In this document: piece after piece, positions 34,313 through 43,606 of the stretch
How the letters are laid out: each line of letters begins with the position of its first letter
Position numbering within the stretch: the stretch's first letter is position 1
Made by a program: the position numbers and the translations under genes
From: Nocardia yamanashiensis NBRC 100130
GTDB lineage: Bacteria; Actinomycetota; Actinomycetes; Mycobacteriales; Mycobacteriaceae
Length of the DNA: 64,000 nt
NCBI RefSeq assembly: GCF_001613325.1
Contig: NZ_BDCD01000038.1
Coordinates: forward strand, 33,635-97,634
Reading direction: 5' to 3'
Notes under the pieces: generated by a model
Told to the model about the DNA's origin: nothing
Databases searched by the model: none
Seen by the model: the letters and a program-made list of their open reading frames with translations, nothing else

Positions 34313-36238
34313 ATGTCCGACCGTCTGAAAACCGACCGCAACGACTTGCTCAGACTCCGGCAACAGCACCTCGATATCGCCGACGAACTCGAACGATGGG
34401 GCAAACGGCCGGAGGACTGGCTCAAAGAATTCCCCAAAACTTACGGCAGCATCGCCGCCCCGGTGTACAAAGCACTCGACGGCTACTACCACGCCCGGGA
34501 ACGCGCCGTGCACCGACTGGCTGAGCAGCATCGCGAAACCGCGCGATTGCTCGGTGAAGCAGCGGAGAGGTTCTCGCAGGCCGACGAAGAGGGACGAGCA
34601 AACCTTCTCGGCGCTCACCCGGACGCGCGGGCAAGTCATCCGGCCGCCGGCGGATCGGCGCCGATTCCGTTTGCGCCCGACAGCACCTCGGTCCCGCCCA
34701 TGAGTTCGCCCTCGGCTCCCCCCGCCGCGCCCTCGACCCCGGTCACCGCACCTTCGATTCCGGCCGCCGTGCCGGATGACCAGTTGCCCACGACGCCAGG
34801 GTCTCCTGCCGCGGGCGGTGCGCCCGCCGCCGGTCCCGCGCCGGTCACCACCGGCGCGACGCCCGGCGCCACCGCCGGCCCGGGCACGGTAGCCGGGCCG
34901 GACAGCCCGGTCACATCCGGCCCGGCCGCCACCACGGCCATCCCGGGCGGGACATTCGCGGAAACCGCGAGCGACTCGGCCGGGTCATCCCGGACCGGCA
35001 CCGGTGCCAGTGCCGCCCCGTCCGGGACGGACCCACTCGCGGCCTCGTCCACCACCGGAACGGATTCCACGCCCACCACGTCCGCACCGGCCACGACTCC
35101 CGGGGCAGCCGCGCCGATCCTCACGCCGTTCGCGGCTGCGGTGGCCGCTCACGGATCCGCGCCCGCCGACAGCCCAGCCGGCGCCGCGAGTACCACCGAT
35201 CTCGAGGTCGCTCGCACCCTGCTCGGCGCGGTGCTGGCGGCCACCGAGAACAGCGCGGTCGGACTGGCCTGGGCGGTGTCGGTGATGCGTGGACCCGACG
35301 GACCGGTGGTGTTCCTCACCTCCAACGAGGGACGTGGCTGGCTGCCCGCCGGAATCCATCTGCCCAGCGGGATCTCGACACCCTGGCAGTGGGATAGAAC
35401 CCTGGGACCACGCGTCACCTCGGCCTGGGAGGGCGTCGCCGATCCGGCTCGGGTGCTGGCCGAATTCGGCCGCGTCTGGGGCCCGGCATCGGAGAGCGCC
35501 CTGACTGCGCTCGTCTCCTCCGGCCCCATCGACCCCAGCCTGCAAGCCGCGCTGGAAGGCGTCGCGACCGAAGGTTTGGTCGGGCCCGCCTACGATCTCG
35601 ACCTCCGGATACCGACTCCCGGCAGCGTGGATCGTCTCGACCTGTTCTCGCCGCCGCTCGCCGAAGATCCTGCCGCAGTGGCGGATTCGATGCTGCGCGC
35701 CCGCTGCCTCGAGCTCGCGATGCGGGCGCATATGGAGGTCGGTGCGGCGGTGCGCACCCCGGCGCAGGCGGTCGCCGTGCGTTCGATGCGCGAGCGGGTG
35801 CTCGCCCTCGCCGAGGCCGGGCAGCCGATTCCCCGGCCACTGTGGGACGACCTACGCGCCGCGGACGAACAATTGGCGGCCGATATGCTCTCCCATCGCA
35901 TCGATACCGGGCGAATCGCTTTCGGCGAGCTGCCGAGCGTTGGAGAGCCGGAAGTATTGCGGGCGTTGGTGTTCGAGCGACGCTGCACCGAACTGGCGCT
36001 ATTGCTCGCAGGTGACCTCAGCCGTCAAACCTTGCGTGACGCACTGTATGCCCACCAGCAGATCGTTTCGCATCCGTGGTACGCGGAGCAGCCGACAGGC
36101 ACCATGCCTGCGCGGGTATCTGCTCCAGCAGCAGGCGTTTCCGCCGGTGCGGCCGGCGGCCTGGTAGCAGGTCCGCAGTCCAGTGTTGTTGCGCCCGTCG
36201 ACAGCGCGCCGCCTGCCGTCACGCCCGGAAACAGGTGA
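34313..36238 (+). CDS. EspK-like T7SS protein, copy 2
   Basis: A 641-residue protein. The N-terminus (residues 1-105) is a helical hairpin with W28 and a RPEDW turn, then PVYKALDGYYHARE, holding YxxxD and YxxxE spacings, and a second helix (LAEQHRETARLLGEAAERF). Residues 105-290 are Ala/Pro/Thr-rich. Residues 296-590 repeat the folded domain of the previous gene (VARTLLGAVLAAT; VFLTSNEGRGWLPAGIHLP; ADPARVLAEF; DPSLQAALEGV). It is therefore a paralogue with a shorter linker and a different head. ATG 34313 is chosen by the GGAG nine bases upstream, after a palindrome copy. The domain's function is unknown; secretion or chaperoning of ESX substrates is inferred from EspK. Confidence 0.65.
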   Translation: MSDRLKTDRNDLLRLRQQHLDIADELERWGKRPEDWLKEFPKTYGSIAAPVYKALDGYYHARERAVHRLAEQHRETARLLGEAAERFSQADEEGRANLLGAHPDARASHPAAGGSAPIPFAPDSTSVPPMSSPSAPPAAPSTPVTAPSIPAAVPDDQLPTTPGSPAAGGAPAAGPAPVTTGATPGATAGPGTVAGPDSPVTSGPAATTAIPGGTFAETASDSAGSSRTGTGASAAPSGTDPLAASSTTGTDSTPTTSAPATTPGAAAPILTPFAAAVAAHGSAPADSPAGAASTTDLEVARTLLGAVLAATENSAVGLAWAVSVMRGPDGPVVFLTSNEGRGWLPAGIHLPSGISTPWQWDRTLGPRVTSAWEGVADPARVLAEFGRVWGPASESALTALVSSGPIDPSLQAALEGVATEGLVGPAYDLDLRIPTPGSVDRLDLFSPPLAEDPAAVADSMLRARCLELAMRAHMEVGAAVRTPAQAVAVRSMRERVLALAEAGQPIPRPLWDDLRAADEQLAADMLSHRIDTGRIAFGELPSVGEPEVLRALVFERRCTELALLLAGDLSRQTLRDALYAHQQIVSHPWYAEQPTGTMPARVSAPAAGVSAGAAGGLVAGPQSSVVAPVDSAPPAVTPGNR

Positions 36239-36373
36239 TCCATTGGCGACCACGGAAGCCGTCGCTCTCCGCCGGTGCCCTCCCAGTTCGGCTCTAGGAG
36301 GACACACTCGATTGTTTGCCATCGAAGAGAGCATGGGCGGGCATCTAGGGTTCGGCATGGGCAGGGGGCGGAG

Positions 36374-38503
36374 ATGAGCACCGAAGATCTCGAACGATTC
36401 GTTCGCCCATGGGGGCAGCGGGAGGTCGATACGGACAAGCTCATCGACCGGTTCTCGCCCCCGGAGCCGAGACCTACCGTCCCGGACCCCGTGGGTAGAT
36501 CCAGGGAGTACACGAACACGAATCCGAACGCCGCTTTTCGGCAGCGCGCGCCATTGGACGAACCCGGCGTCCCGAAGGTCTTCGGCCTAGACAACAACAT
36601 CCTGTCTGTAGGAGATACCCTTCACCCCGGCCAGAAGATGACCGTCAAGGACAGCGAGGGCAAGGTCGCCTACACGCTGCAGTTCGACGCCAACAAAGAC
36701 CTGACCATCTACGGCAAGGATGGCGAAACGCCCCAATGGCAGGCCGGCCTCGGCGAATTCAAGGGCCCAGGGGCACGATGGGCGACCATCGGACCGGATG
36801 GTTCGCTGGTCGTGAAGGAATACACCGACAAACCCGAAAACGCGAAGACTGTCTTCTCCACCCTGACAGATCAGGCGGGTTCCACCGGTCTCGCACTGAA
36901 CAGCGACGGCACACTGAACGTCCTGGACAAGGACGGCAAGGTCACCTCGACGACCGTCGCCCGTGCGGATCCGGAGAAGCATGAGTTCCGGGTAATCCTC
37001 CGGCTTCCCGCTTTATCGCCGTTACCACCGAAATGGCTCCGCGCCTTTCTGGAGACCGCGCAACTCCTGCTGCAAGACCTCGTGGACGGCCTGGGCGTCG
37101 GAAAGGCTGCCGAATTACCGGATCTGAACGAGCTCCTGCGAAACGCGCACCTGCCCAGCCCGCAACACGGGCGCATGGCTGACCAGTACAGCTCGCAGCT
37201 GGAGAAATTCGAGTCGATCAACACACAGTTGCGCGCCCTGCACCTGATGGCGGGAGGGGCCGCCGCGTCCATCCTGGCGATCACCCAGAAGGCACTGCCG
37301 GAGGTCAAAAAGGAAATCGAGAACTTGCGGCAGGTGTTGCTGACCGCCAGCCAGGATCGCTCCGGTGACCCGTACGACAGCAAACGAGACCTGGTCCGTG
37401 CCGAGATGACCGCGGCGACCGCGACGCGACTCGGGGATGCGATCGCCGACTGTCTTGGCCGTGTAGGCGCGATCGTCGACGAGGTGAAGGCCGAAGCCAA
37501 GCGGGTCGCTGCAGGATTGGACTCAGGCCCGCTTGACGAGCTGGCTGCCAGTAGGGCAGGCGCGGCGGAAGCTGAGCGAGCCGCGCGGGCTTCGGCGGAT
37601 GCGGCCGCCGCCGCCGCGGCGGCCGGGAAGGCGAATGCTGCCGCGAACCCCGCAGTCAACGGAGTCGACCTGCCGGGCCCGCTCGGCAACCCGGCCGGGA
37701 ATGAGGAACTGATCAAGGCGATCGACGCGGCGACCTCGAAAATCGAGGCTGGTGCCGCCGGTCCGGCCACGACCCCTCCGCCGGCCACGACCCCTCCGGG
37801 CACGCCTCCACCGGTCGGCTCCACCGGTTCGCCGGGCAACCCCGGCGGTCAGAACGCCGGCGGATCCGGTGGCGGCGGAATAGATTTCTCGTCGATTCTC
37901 ATGATGGCCATGCCCATGGTGATGATGGCGATCCCCATCGTCATCCAAGTACTGAAATGGCTGCACGACGAAGCCGAGCGCACCCAGCGTCGCGAAGAGG
38001 AAGCCCGGGAAGCCCGCGAGGCGTCTGCCGAACCTCGATCCGGAGTCGTGCCTGCCTCCGCCCCAGCCGAGCCCCCGCTGATCGCGGCGCCGCCCGCGCC
38101 CGGCGCGGTTCCGGTCGACGAGGTGCAGGCGGTGATCGACCGAGCATCCCCCGTGGTGGCCGATGCGCTACGGCGCGAAACGCAGAATCCCAACGGCTGC
38201 GACGCCCGCGCCGCCTACCTGGGCACTGCGGGCGAGGAGTCGCCGGAGCATCCGTGGAAGCAGATCAGCGACACCGAGCTGAAGACCGGGGATGTGGTGC
38301 GCTGGAGCAACCGCAGCGCCTTGGCGGTCATCGAGAACGGCACCATGCAGATCATGGTCAACCGCAGGCCGGTGCCGTTCGGTAATCCAACCCAGATGCC
38401 CGACGACGGTCACGGCCCCTTCGGTGATTTCGAAGGCTATTTCCACCCCACCGGCGTCGATGTGGCCGTACCCGCACCGAAACCCAACGCCATGGCGGTG
38501 TAG
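36374..38503 (+). CDS. T7SS-linked protein with B-lectin-like domain
   Basis: A 709-residue protein with an unusual order of parts. Residues about 75-195 look like a bulb-type lectin fold, with repeated strands (HPGQKMTVKDSEG, YTLQFDANKDLTIYGKDGETPQW, GPDGSLVVKEY, ALNSDGTLNVLDKDG). Residues 215-440 are helical (KWLRAFLETAQLLLQDLV; QYSSQLEKFESINTQLRAL). An Ala-rich helix and Pro/Gly linker follow, then one membrane-like segment (about 507-530, ILMMAMPMVMMAIPIVIQVL) and a charged coiled coil. The last 70 residues share the FGDF-G-x-HPxG domain with the protein at 25070. It may bind surface sugars. ATG 36374 follows GGCGGAG. Confidence 0.65.
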   Translation: MSTEDLERFVRPWGQREVDTDKLIDRFSPPEPRPTVPDPVGRSREYTNTNPNAAFRQRAPLDEPGVPKVFGLDNNILSVGDTLHPGQKMTVKDSEGKVAYTLQFDANKDLTIYGKDGETPQWQAGLGEFKGPGARWATIGPDGSLVVKEYTDKPENAKTVFSTLTDQAGSTGLALNSDGTLNVLDKDGKVTSTTVARADPEKHEFRVILRLPALSPLPPKWLRAFLETAQLLLQDLVDGLGVGKAAELPDLNELLRNAHLPSPQHGRMADQYSSQLEKFESINTQLRALHLMAGGAAASILAITQKALPEVKKEIENLRQVLLTASQDRSGDPYDSKRDLVRAEMTAATATRLGDAIADCLGRVGAIVDEVKAEAKRVAAGLDSGPLDELAASRAGAAEAERAARASADAAAAAAAAGKANAAANPAVNGVDLPGPLGNPAGNEELIKAIDAATSKIEAGAAGPATTPPPATTPPGTPPPVGSTGSPGNPGGQNAGGSGGGGIDFSSILMMAMPMVMMAIPIVIQVLKWLHDEAERTQRREEEAREAREASAEPRSGVVPASAPAEPPLIAAPPAPGAVPVDEVQAVIDRASPVVADALRRETQNPNGCDARAAYLGTAGEESPEHPWKQISDTELKTGDVVRWSNRSALAVIENGTMQIMVNRRPVPFGNPTQMPDDGHGPFGDFEGYFHPTGVDVAVPAPKPNAMAV

Positions 38504-38576
38504 CGGCGCCGTGCTGCGTGGGTGGTCGGAGTTCAGTTGCGTAACAGCGTGTTTCGGATTGTCGAACCGAACGTCT

Positions 38577-39584
38577 TCAGGCTGAGACCTTTTCGGCCGC
38601 GCCCACCTTTTCGGCCGACTGTGGCTGCGAGGACGGCACGGTCGGTACCACTGCCGCGGGTTGGCCGGAGGGCACGCTCGCCGTGGTCGCGGCGGGCTGG
38701 CCGGTTCCTGTCTCCGGTGTGGCAGCGGGTGCGCCCGGCTCGCCGGGTGCGGGAACGGAGCCACTCGCCTTCTGCTCGGCGCCCTTCTCGTGCTTCTTCT
38801 TCTCTTCTTCCTTCTTCTCCTCGTCACGGTCGCCACCCAGATCCAGCTGCTGCAGCAGATTCGGCAGCATGCTGGCCATAATCATCAAAGGCATCAGCGG
38901 GTTGCTTGCACCACCGTCGCCGGAACCGCCGCCACCACCATTACCGGCCGCGCCTGCACCACCGGGCGCCGGATTGTTCCCGGGCACGGGGCTGTTGCCG
39001 CCCGGTACGCCTTGACCGCCCCCTGCCATCTGTTGATTGCGGAGCGCCACATGATGCACCTTGGCGACGATGTCGTCCACCGTCCTGGCGATCTGCTCCA
39101 TCAGAGCCGTCTCCTGCCCGGCGTTGAGCTTGCCCGACCCGACCGCCTGCAGACTCACATTCTGCGCCTTCACCTGCTCGGTGATCTTGGCAAGCACACC
39201 GTCCTTATCCTCGGCCACCACGATCGCCACCTTGAGCACTTCGGCGTCCTGCTCGAGCAACTGAGCACGCTTGGCCTGTACTACCGCGAGAGTCTCACGG
39301 TAGGCCGCATCGGTTTCGCCTCGGCCCAGCGCAGTGAACACCGTCGGGGTCAACGCCGCAGCCGGCCGAGGCGGTGGAATGGGCGCGCCCCGGCCGAGCA
39401 GATCGACCGCCATATTCTTTGCGGCATTGGCGAATTCGACGAAGGCCCGCAGTCCGGCCGAAGCGCCGGGCGGGCAGATCAGGTCCGGCACATGACCGTA
39501 ATGCCGCCCGATTCCCGCTCCGCCAGGCAGGTCGCGGGCGGCCTGGGTGGATAGGAGCGAGGCATCGCTCACGTCCTCGGTCAT
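38577..39584 (-). CDS. T7SS-region protein with hydrophobic segment and coiled coil
   Basis: A 335-residue protein. Residues 1-190 are helical (FVEFANAAKNMAVDLLG; AYRETLAVVQAKRAQLLEQDAEVLK; ALMEQIARTVDDIVAKVHHVALRNQQ). A Gly/Pro/Asn linker leads to a short hydrophobic stretch (NPLMPLMIMASMLPNLLQQL) and a highly charged coil (DRDEEKKEEEKKKHEKG), ending in a Pro/Ala tail. The hydrophobic segment plus charged coil resembles the same stage of the protein at 36374, which ends head-on to it 73 bases away. ATG 39584 (AAAGG upstream) is preferred to ATG 39617, which would leave only ten bases to palindrome copy 6. Confidence 0.6.
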   Translation of the reverse strand: MTEDVSDASLLSTQAARDLPGGAGIGRHYGHVPDLICPPGASAGLRAFVEFANAAKNMAVDLLGRGAPIPPPRPAAALTPTVFTALGRGETDAAYRETLAVVQAKRAQLLEQDAEVLKVAIVVAEDKDGVLAKITEQVKAQNVSLQAVGSGKLNAGQETALMEQIARTVDDIVAKVHHVALRNQQMAGGGQGVPGGNSPVPGNNPAPGGAGAAGNGGGGGSGDGGASNPLMPLMIMASMLPNLLQQLDLGGDRDEEKKEEEKKKHEKGAEQKASGSVPAPGEPGAPAATPETGTGQPAATTASVPSGQPAAVVPTVPSSQPQSAEKVGAAEKVSA

Positions 39585-39626
39585 GCCGGTCCGCACCTTT
39601 CCGTCGATTCCCCTCATTCTCGGGCG

Positions 39627-39642
39627 TTCCCAAGTCTGGGGA
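39627..39642. promoter_or_regulatory. Palindrome copy 6 (TTCCCA-AGTC-TGGGGA), putative operator
   Basis: One mismatch to TTCCCA-N4-TGGGAA. It sits in a divergent promoter region, 43 bases from the minus-strand start at 39584 and 135 bases from the plus-strand start at 39777, so it could serve both. Confidence 0.5.
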
Positions 39643-39776
39643 TGGCCGCCGAATATGTTTGGGGCATAGTCAATTCGGGTCCGGTCGATACTGCTTCGGG
39701 GGTTGCCGGGATCGATCGGACCCATCACAAACGGAACAAGTGGGGAGCCAACCGGTCTAAAGGGTGGGTGAAGTGA

Positions 39777-40697
39777 ATGGTGGCGTTGACCAACGATCTA
39801 CACGGCGTCATGGAGTCCTTGCTCGGGCTTTACGGGGTGGGGTGGCCCGATCGTGCAGCCGTAGCCGAAGGACGGGCGATGACCGAAGCCGAGACTTCGA
39901 TGCACGGCCCGACGGCCCGCGCCTATAGCGAGACGAGCGGCATGCATCGTGCGGTCGTCGATTCGCACACGGGCAGAGACGGTGTGGTTCACCAGGCCGT
40001 CGCCACCTCCGGCGGCACGGTCACCGATGGCCGCAGCAGCCTCAACTACCAAATCGCAGATCTGCGCTCCCGGATCCAGGCCATCACCGCGGTCGGTGAC
40101 AGCCGATTCAGCGGATCCGCACTGCTCGACGCCGCACACACCGCGATCGAGAAAGCAACCAGGCAAGTCGATTCGGATACCACCGCCGCACGCAAACTGG
40201 CCAGCCAGATCATGCCGCCGTCAACTCCGACCGCATTGTTCGGGCGCGGAAAACCGGCGGGCGGCCGACGCAGCCGTCCCGCCCGCCGTCGCCGTCGCCG
40301 CCCACGCTCGAACACGACGACAGGGGGCGCGGCAGTGCGCGCCGCGGGCAATTGGCTCGGGACCCCCTACATCTACGGCGGCGGTGGTGCCACCGGCCCC
40401 AGCGGCGGCGGCTTCGACTGTTCGGGCCTGACCCAGTACGCGGTCGCTCAGGCCTCCGGCGGACAGGTCGTATTGCCGCGCACCAGTCAGGAACAGATCT
40501 ACGCGGGCGTGCGCGTACCCGTCGAGGATGTCCGGCCGGGCGACCTGGTTTTCCCGGCGGGATCCTTCGGCCCGACCGGACCCGAGCATGTACAGCTGGC
40601 CGCAGGCAACGGGATGGTCATCGAGGCGCCGTACACGGGCGCGTCGGTCCAATGGTCGCGTATGCCCGACAAAGCCGTAGTCGTGCGGGTGCTCTGA
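39777..40697 (+). CDS. NlpC/P60 (C40) endopeptidase of the T7SS region
   Basis: A 306-residue protein. The N-terminal 150 residues are helical, without a signal peptide, and resemble the DUF4226-type leader found on ESX-linked hydrolases, though I am not certain. A basic linker (GGRRSRPARRRRRRPRS) precedes the NlpC/P60 domain: GTPYIYGGGGATGPSGGGFDCSGL with catalytic C215, and GPEHVQLAAGN with the histidine. It should cleave peptidoglycan stem peptides. With no signal peptide, export may go through the ESX machine. It is followed ten bases later by the WXG toxin head gene, probably in one operon. Confidence 0.8.
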   Translation: MVALTNDLHGVMESLLGLYGVGWPDRAAVAEGRAMTEAETSMHGPTARAYSETSGMHRAVVDSHTGRDGVVHQAVATSGGTVTDGRSSLNYQIADLRSRIQAITAVGDSRFSGSALLDAAHTAIEKATRQVDSDTTAARKLASQIMPPSTPTALFGRGKPAGGRRSRPARRRRRRPRSNTTTGGAAVRAAGNWLGTPYIYGGGGATGPSGGGFDCSGLTQYAVAQASGGQVVLPRTSQEQIYAGVRVPVEDVRPGDLVFPAGSFGPTGPEHVQLAAGNGMVIEAPYTGASVQWSRMPDKAVVVRVL

Positions 40698-40706
40698 CCT
40701 GCGACC

Positions 40707-42347
40707 ATGACGATCAAACTTCCGCACGAGGTGGTTTTCTTCCTCAACATCATCGGGGTGCCATACCCCGATGTCGACGAGGACCAGGTCCGGGCATTGT
40801 CCCGCCACGTGGAGCAGTTTCGGCGCAACGTGCAGGAGACACACGAGGCCGCGACCGTCGCCGTGAACGACATGGGGAGCGTGTATTCCGGCTTCTCCTA
40901 CCAGGAATTGCTCGCATCCTGGGGGCGGATGAGCACCGGCCACATGCGAGTGCTGGATTCAGCCTGCCGGGTGGTCTCGAAAGCACTGGCCGTCGCCGCC
41001 GACGTCATAGTGGCGATCAAGGTCGCTGTGCTCGCCGAGCTCGTGGCGCTGGCCGCCAGCTACGCGGCGTTGATGGTCGCGGCGCCTGCGACGTCCGGGT
41101 TCTCGGTCTTGGGGGCAGGATCGATCAAGATCGCGACCCAGCGGATTTTGACGCAGATGCAGAAGTCCGTGATCGGGTATCTGATCGCCGAAGTGGTCTC
41201 CATGGCGATCGAGCCCTTCGAGCACGCCGTCGAACAGATGGTGAGCGGCGCGGCCCAGCATGCGGCGGTCGCCTTGCTGGATGTACCGCCTCCTGGCAGT
41301 TCGCCGGACCGGATAATGATCGATCCGGATCGGGTGTTGCATTACGCGAGCGTGCTGGACGGGTATGCCGACGACATGCTCGGTCACGCTGACGAATTCG
41401 CCCGTAATACCAGCGGTTTGACATTCGAATCGGTGTCAGGCCCAGGCTCAGGGGCGGGCGTGACAGCCTCACCGCAACCGGCTGTGCCGCTCGCGGCGAT
41501 CTCGTCCGCGCCGGGAACCCAGCCGTTGGTCGCCGACTCGCGGACGCTCAGTCCCGACTCCGGCGCAGCAAAGGTGATCCCGCACTCGACACCAGCCAGC
41601 GCTCGACACCCGTTGCCCGCAGCGGCATCGCCCGACGAATCCGATGCACCACAGCCGATTCCGGGCTTACACGGGCAAGCCGGTGACGAGCGTGCCGCGA
41701 CGTCCACCCCGGATCGCACACCTCCTCCGGCGTCGTCCGCGCAGCACGAAGAACCCGGGCCCCAATCGATTCCCGGCGTCACCGTCGGCACCCAGGGAAC
41801 TGGCGTGCCGGTCACCCGAGGCGAGTTCGGCAGCGAGGGCCCGGACCGAGCGGCCGGACACACTGCGAATTTCGGTCCACGGCAGGCAAGCCAGGAGCAG
41901 GCCGGCGGCGCCGCCTCCGGCTCTGGCAGTGCGTCCGCCGGAACGGCGCCGGCCGCCGTGGGCCGCGGGCAAGGAGCTGTATCCGTGGCCCAGGCTGCCC
42001 ACCCACCCGTCACGGCCTGGGCATCCGCCGCTGGAGGGCCGAGCGCGACGGAATCACCCGCTTCGCAATCGAGTCTTGCACGGGCACGGACCATCAGCGC
42101 AACGGAATCAACCGCGCCGCAATCGAATACGAACTCAGCCGCTGGGCAGGCTCCCGCCGCGGTTTCAGCCGAGCAGCCGAACCTGGTACCCGCGCGGGTG
42201 CGCGGCACCTCCCGCCCGAACCCGTGGAGTGGGGAGAACGCGGCGAACCGGGCCGCGCCGGATGCGGCAGATAGTGACGCCGATGCCGCCACCACACCGT
42301 GGTCAAAGCCGATTGCCGAGCCCGTGTCCTGGAACGGAAGCACGTGA
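40707..42347 (+). CDS. WXG/CpnT-like toxin N-terminal domain protein lacking a toxin domain
   Basis: A 546-residue protein. Residues 1-240 match the N-terminal delivery domain of large actinobacterial ESX toxins (CpnT-like): LPHEVVFFLNIIGVPYPDVDEDQVRAL, GSVYSGFSYQELLASWGRMS, then long hydrophobic helices (SKALAVAADVIVAIKVAVLAELVALAASYAAL). The rest is a Pro/Ala/Ser linker with no recognisable enzyme, ending WSKPIAEPVSWNGST. In the family a toxin domain normally follows, so this one looks cut off or acts as a delivery-only protein. A toxin-like gene lies tail-to-tail 35 bases further on. ATG 40707 is nine bases after the NlpC stop. Confidence 0.72.
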   Translation: MTIKLPHEVVFFLNIIGVPYPDVDEDQVRALSRHVEQFRRNVQETHEAATVAVNDMGSVYSGFSYQELLASWGRMSTGHMRVLDSACRVVSKALAVAADVIVAIKVAVLAELVALAASYAALMVAAPATSGFSVLGAGSIKIATQRILTQMQKSVIGYLIAEVVSMAIEPFEHAVEQMVSGAAQHAAVALLDVPPPGSSPDRIMIDPDRVLHYASVLDGYADDMLGHADEFARNTSGLTFESVSGPGSGAGVTASPQPAVPLAAISSAPGTQPLVADSRTLSPDSGAAKVIPHSTPASARHPLPAAASPDESDAPQPIPGLHGQAGDERAATSTPDRTPPPASSAQHEEPGPQSIPGVTVGTQGTGVPVTRGEFGSEGPDRAAGHTANFGPRQASQEQAGGAASGSGSASAGTAPAAVGRGQGAVSVAQAAHPPVTAWASAAGGPSATESPASQSSLARARTISATESTAPQSNTNSAAGQAPAAVSAEQPNLVPARVRGTSRPNPWSGENAANRAAPDAADSDADAATTPWSKPIAEPVSWNGST

Positions 42348-42382
42348 TCAAGCGGCCGCCGCGCTGCTTGCAAATGCTGGTG

Positions 42383-43606
42383 TCAGACGAAGTCCAGTTC
42401 GATGCTGATTGTCGGAGCCGCTGGCGGGTCCTGGGCGAACGAGTAAGGGATTCCTTGTGAGTCGAGGGTGTCGAAGAGCTTCGCTGGATATTCGGACCTG
42501 TCCGAGAAAAAGGTGACACGGTCAATCGAATCGGTTCCCAAGGGCGACAACTCTGTCCCGGCTGGCGAGGAGATGAGCCGATGGACCTGAGCTTCGATGT
42601 AGGGTCTGATACTTTCCGGGGTCTGGTGGGTGAACGGATCTTCGTTGCGCGGGAACAGTTTCGAGGTCGGTCTGGTCAGCGGATCAGCGAGTGACATACC
42701 CACCTTCAGCTCGTCCTTGTGTGTCGCCACGGCCAAGGAGTCGTTGAGCGTTACCGTTGTCCGTTCCGCAACCTGCGGTTTGAAAACCACTGCTACCGTT
42801 CCGTAACCGGACAAGCGGCCGCCGTTAAGATCACGCCCCAACGGATCCCGTGTGATGTACCCGTAGATCGGTCGAGCAGCCGGGAGCAGATCGGCGCCGT
42901 ACCCGAACAGCGCCTTGTGTGAGGGAACATATTCCGCCAACTGATGGTCGATGATGCTGGTTTTGCCCGTGTCGAAGTACGACTTGATTTCTCCGCTGTC
43001 GAGCACCTTCTGCAGTGTGGGACCAGTGACCCTAGTGCAGACATAGCTGTTTCCGACAAGGTCCGCTGCGTGTTTGTCGGCTCGGGTGATGAACTGGTCC
43101 AGAGGGAGTTCGTGTTCTGCCGCGAAGCGCGACCAGTGCTGTGCTCGGTTCGCTTCATAATCGGTGAGGCATTGCTCGGACGGCTTGACATGCGCCAGCG
43201 GAGGAATCGGCTCGCCGTTTCGGCTGAATCGGCCACCGAACCCACCCGGCGGTCCGGGTTCGCCGTGACCGGCCACTTGACCACGGAGGGCATGAGCACT
43301 GTTCGAGTCGCTGTCCAGGTAGGAACGCACGCCCGGCCGAAGAGTATCCGGAAATCTGCGCACGCCCTTTCCAGCGCCTTCGGCACCGCGGACTATTGCG
43401 CCGACCACTCGACCGCCTACCTCGGCCGCCACCTTGCTCAACCTCGGATCGATCACTCGAGCAACTCCCACCGCGGCGAACCGAGGGCCGATAGCGATGA
43501 TTCCCTGCTGGTGACGAAGCGGGAGTGGAAGACTGTGACCAGGTATCGCACCCCTCCAACCCCGGTTCCGGGGCACGTTGCCCACCAGGACGGTTCGGAG
43601 CCACAC
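42383..43606 (-). CDS. Toxin-like protein lacking a delivery domain
   Basis: A 407-residue frame. The N-terminal 130 residues are Gly/Arg-rich and disordered. Residues about 150-330 contain a motif set seen in phage- and toxin-related proteins: YVCTRVTGPTLQKVLDSGEIK, RPIYGY, YGTVAVVFKPQVAERTTVTLNDSL. This recalls DUF3626/ADP-ribosyltransferase-like domains, but the assignment is tentative. No WXG head or signal peptide is present, and no convincing ribosome site marks the start (GTG 43606 is the longest; the frame is open to about 43664). It could be a displaced C-terminal toxin module of the convergent CpnT-like gene. No clear immunity gene adjoins it except possibly the next one. Confidence 0.5.
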   Translation of the reverse strand: MWLRTVLVGNVPRNRGWRGAIPGHSLPLPLRHQQGIIAIGPRFAAVGVARVIDPRLSKVAAEVGGRVVGAIVRGAEGAGKGVRRFPDTLRPGVRSYLDSDSNSAHALRGQVAGHGEPGPPGGFGGRFSRNGEPIPPLAHVKPSEQCLTDYEANRAQHWSRFAAEHELPLDQFITRADKHAADLVGNSYVCTRVTGPTLQKVLDSGEIKSYFDTGKTSIIDHQLAEYVPSHKALFGYGADLLPAARPIYGYITRDPLGRDLNGGRLSGYGTVAVVFKPQVAERTTVTLNDSLAVATHKDELKVGMSLADPLTRPTSKLFPRNEDPFTHQTPESIRPYIEAQVHRLISSPAGTELSPLGTDSIDRVTFFSDRSEYPAKLFDTLDSQGIPYSFAQDPPAAPTISIELDFV

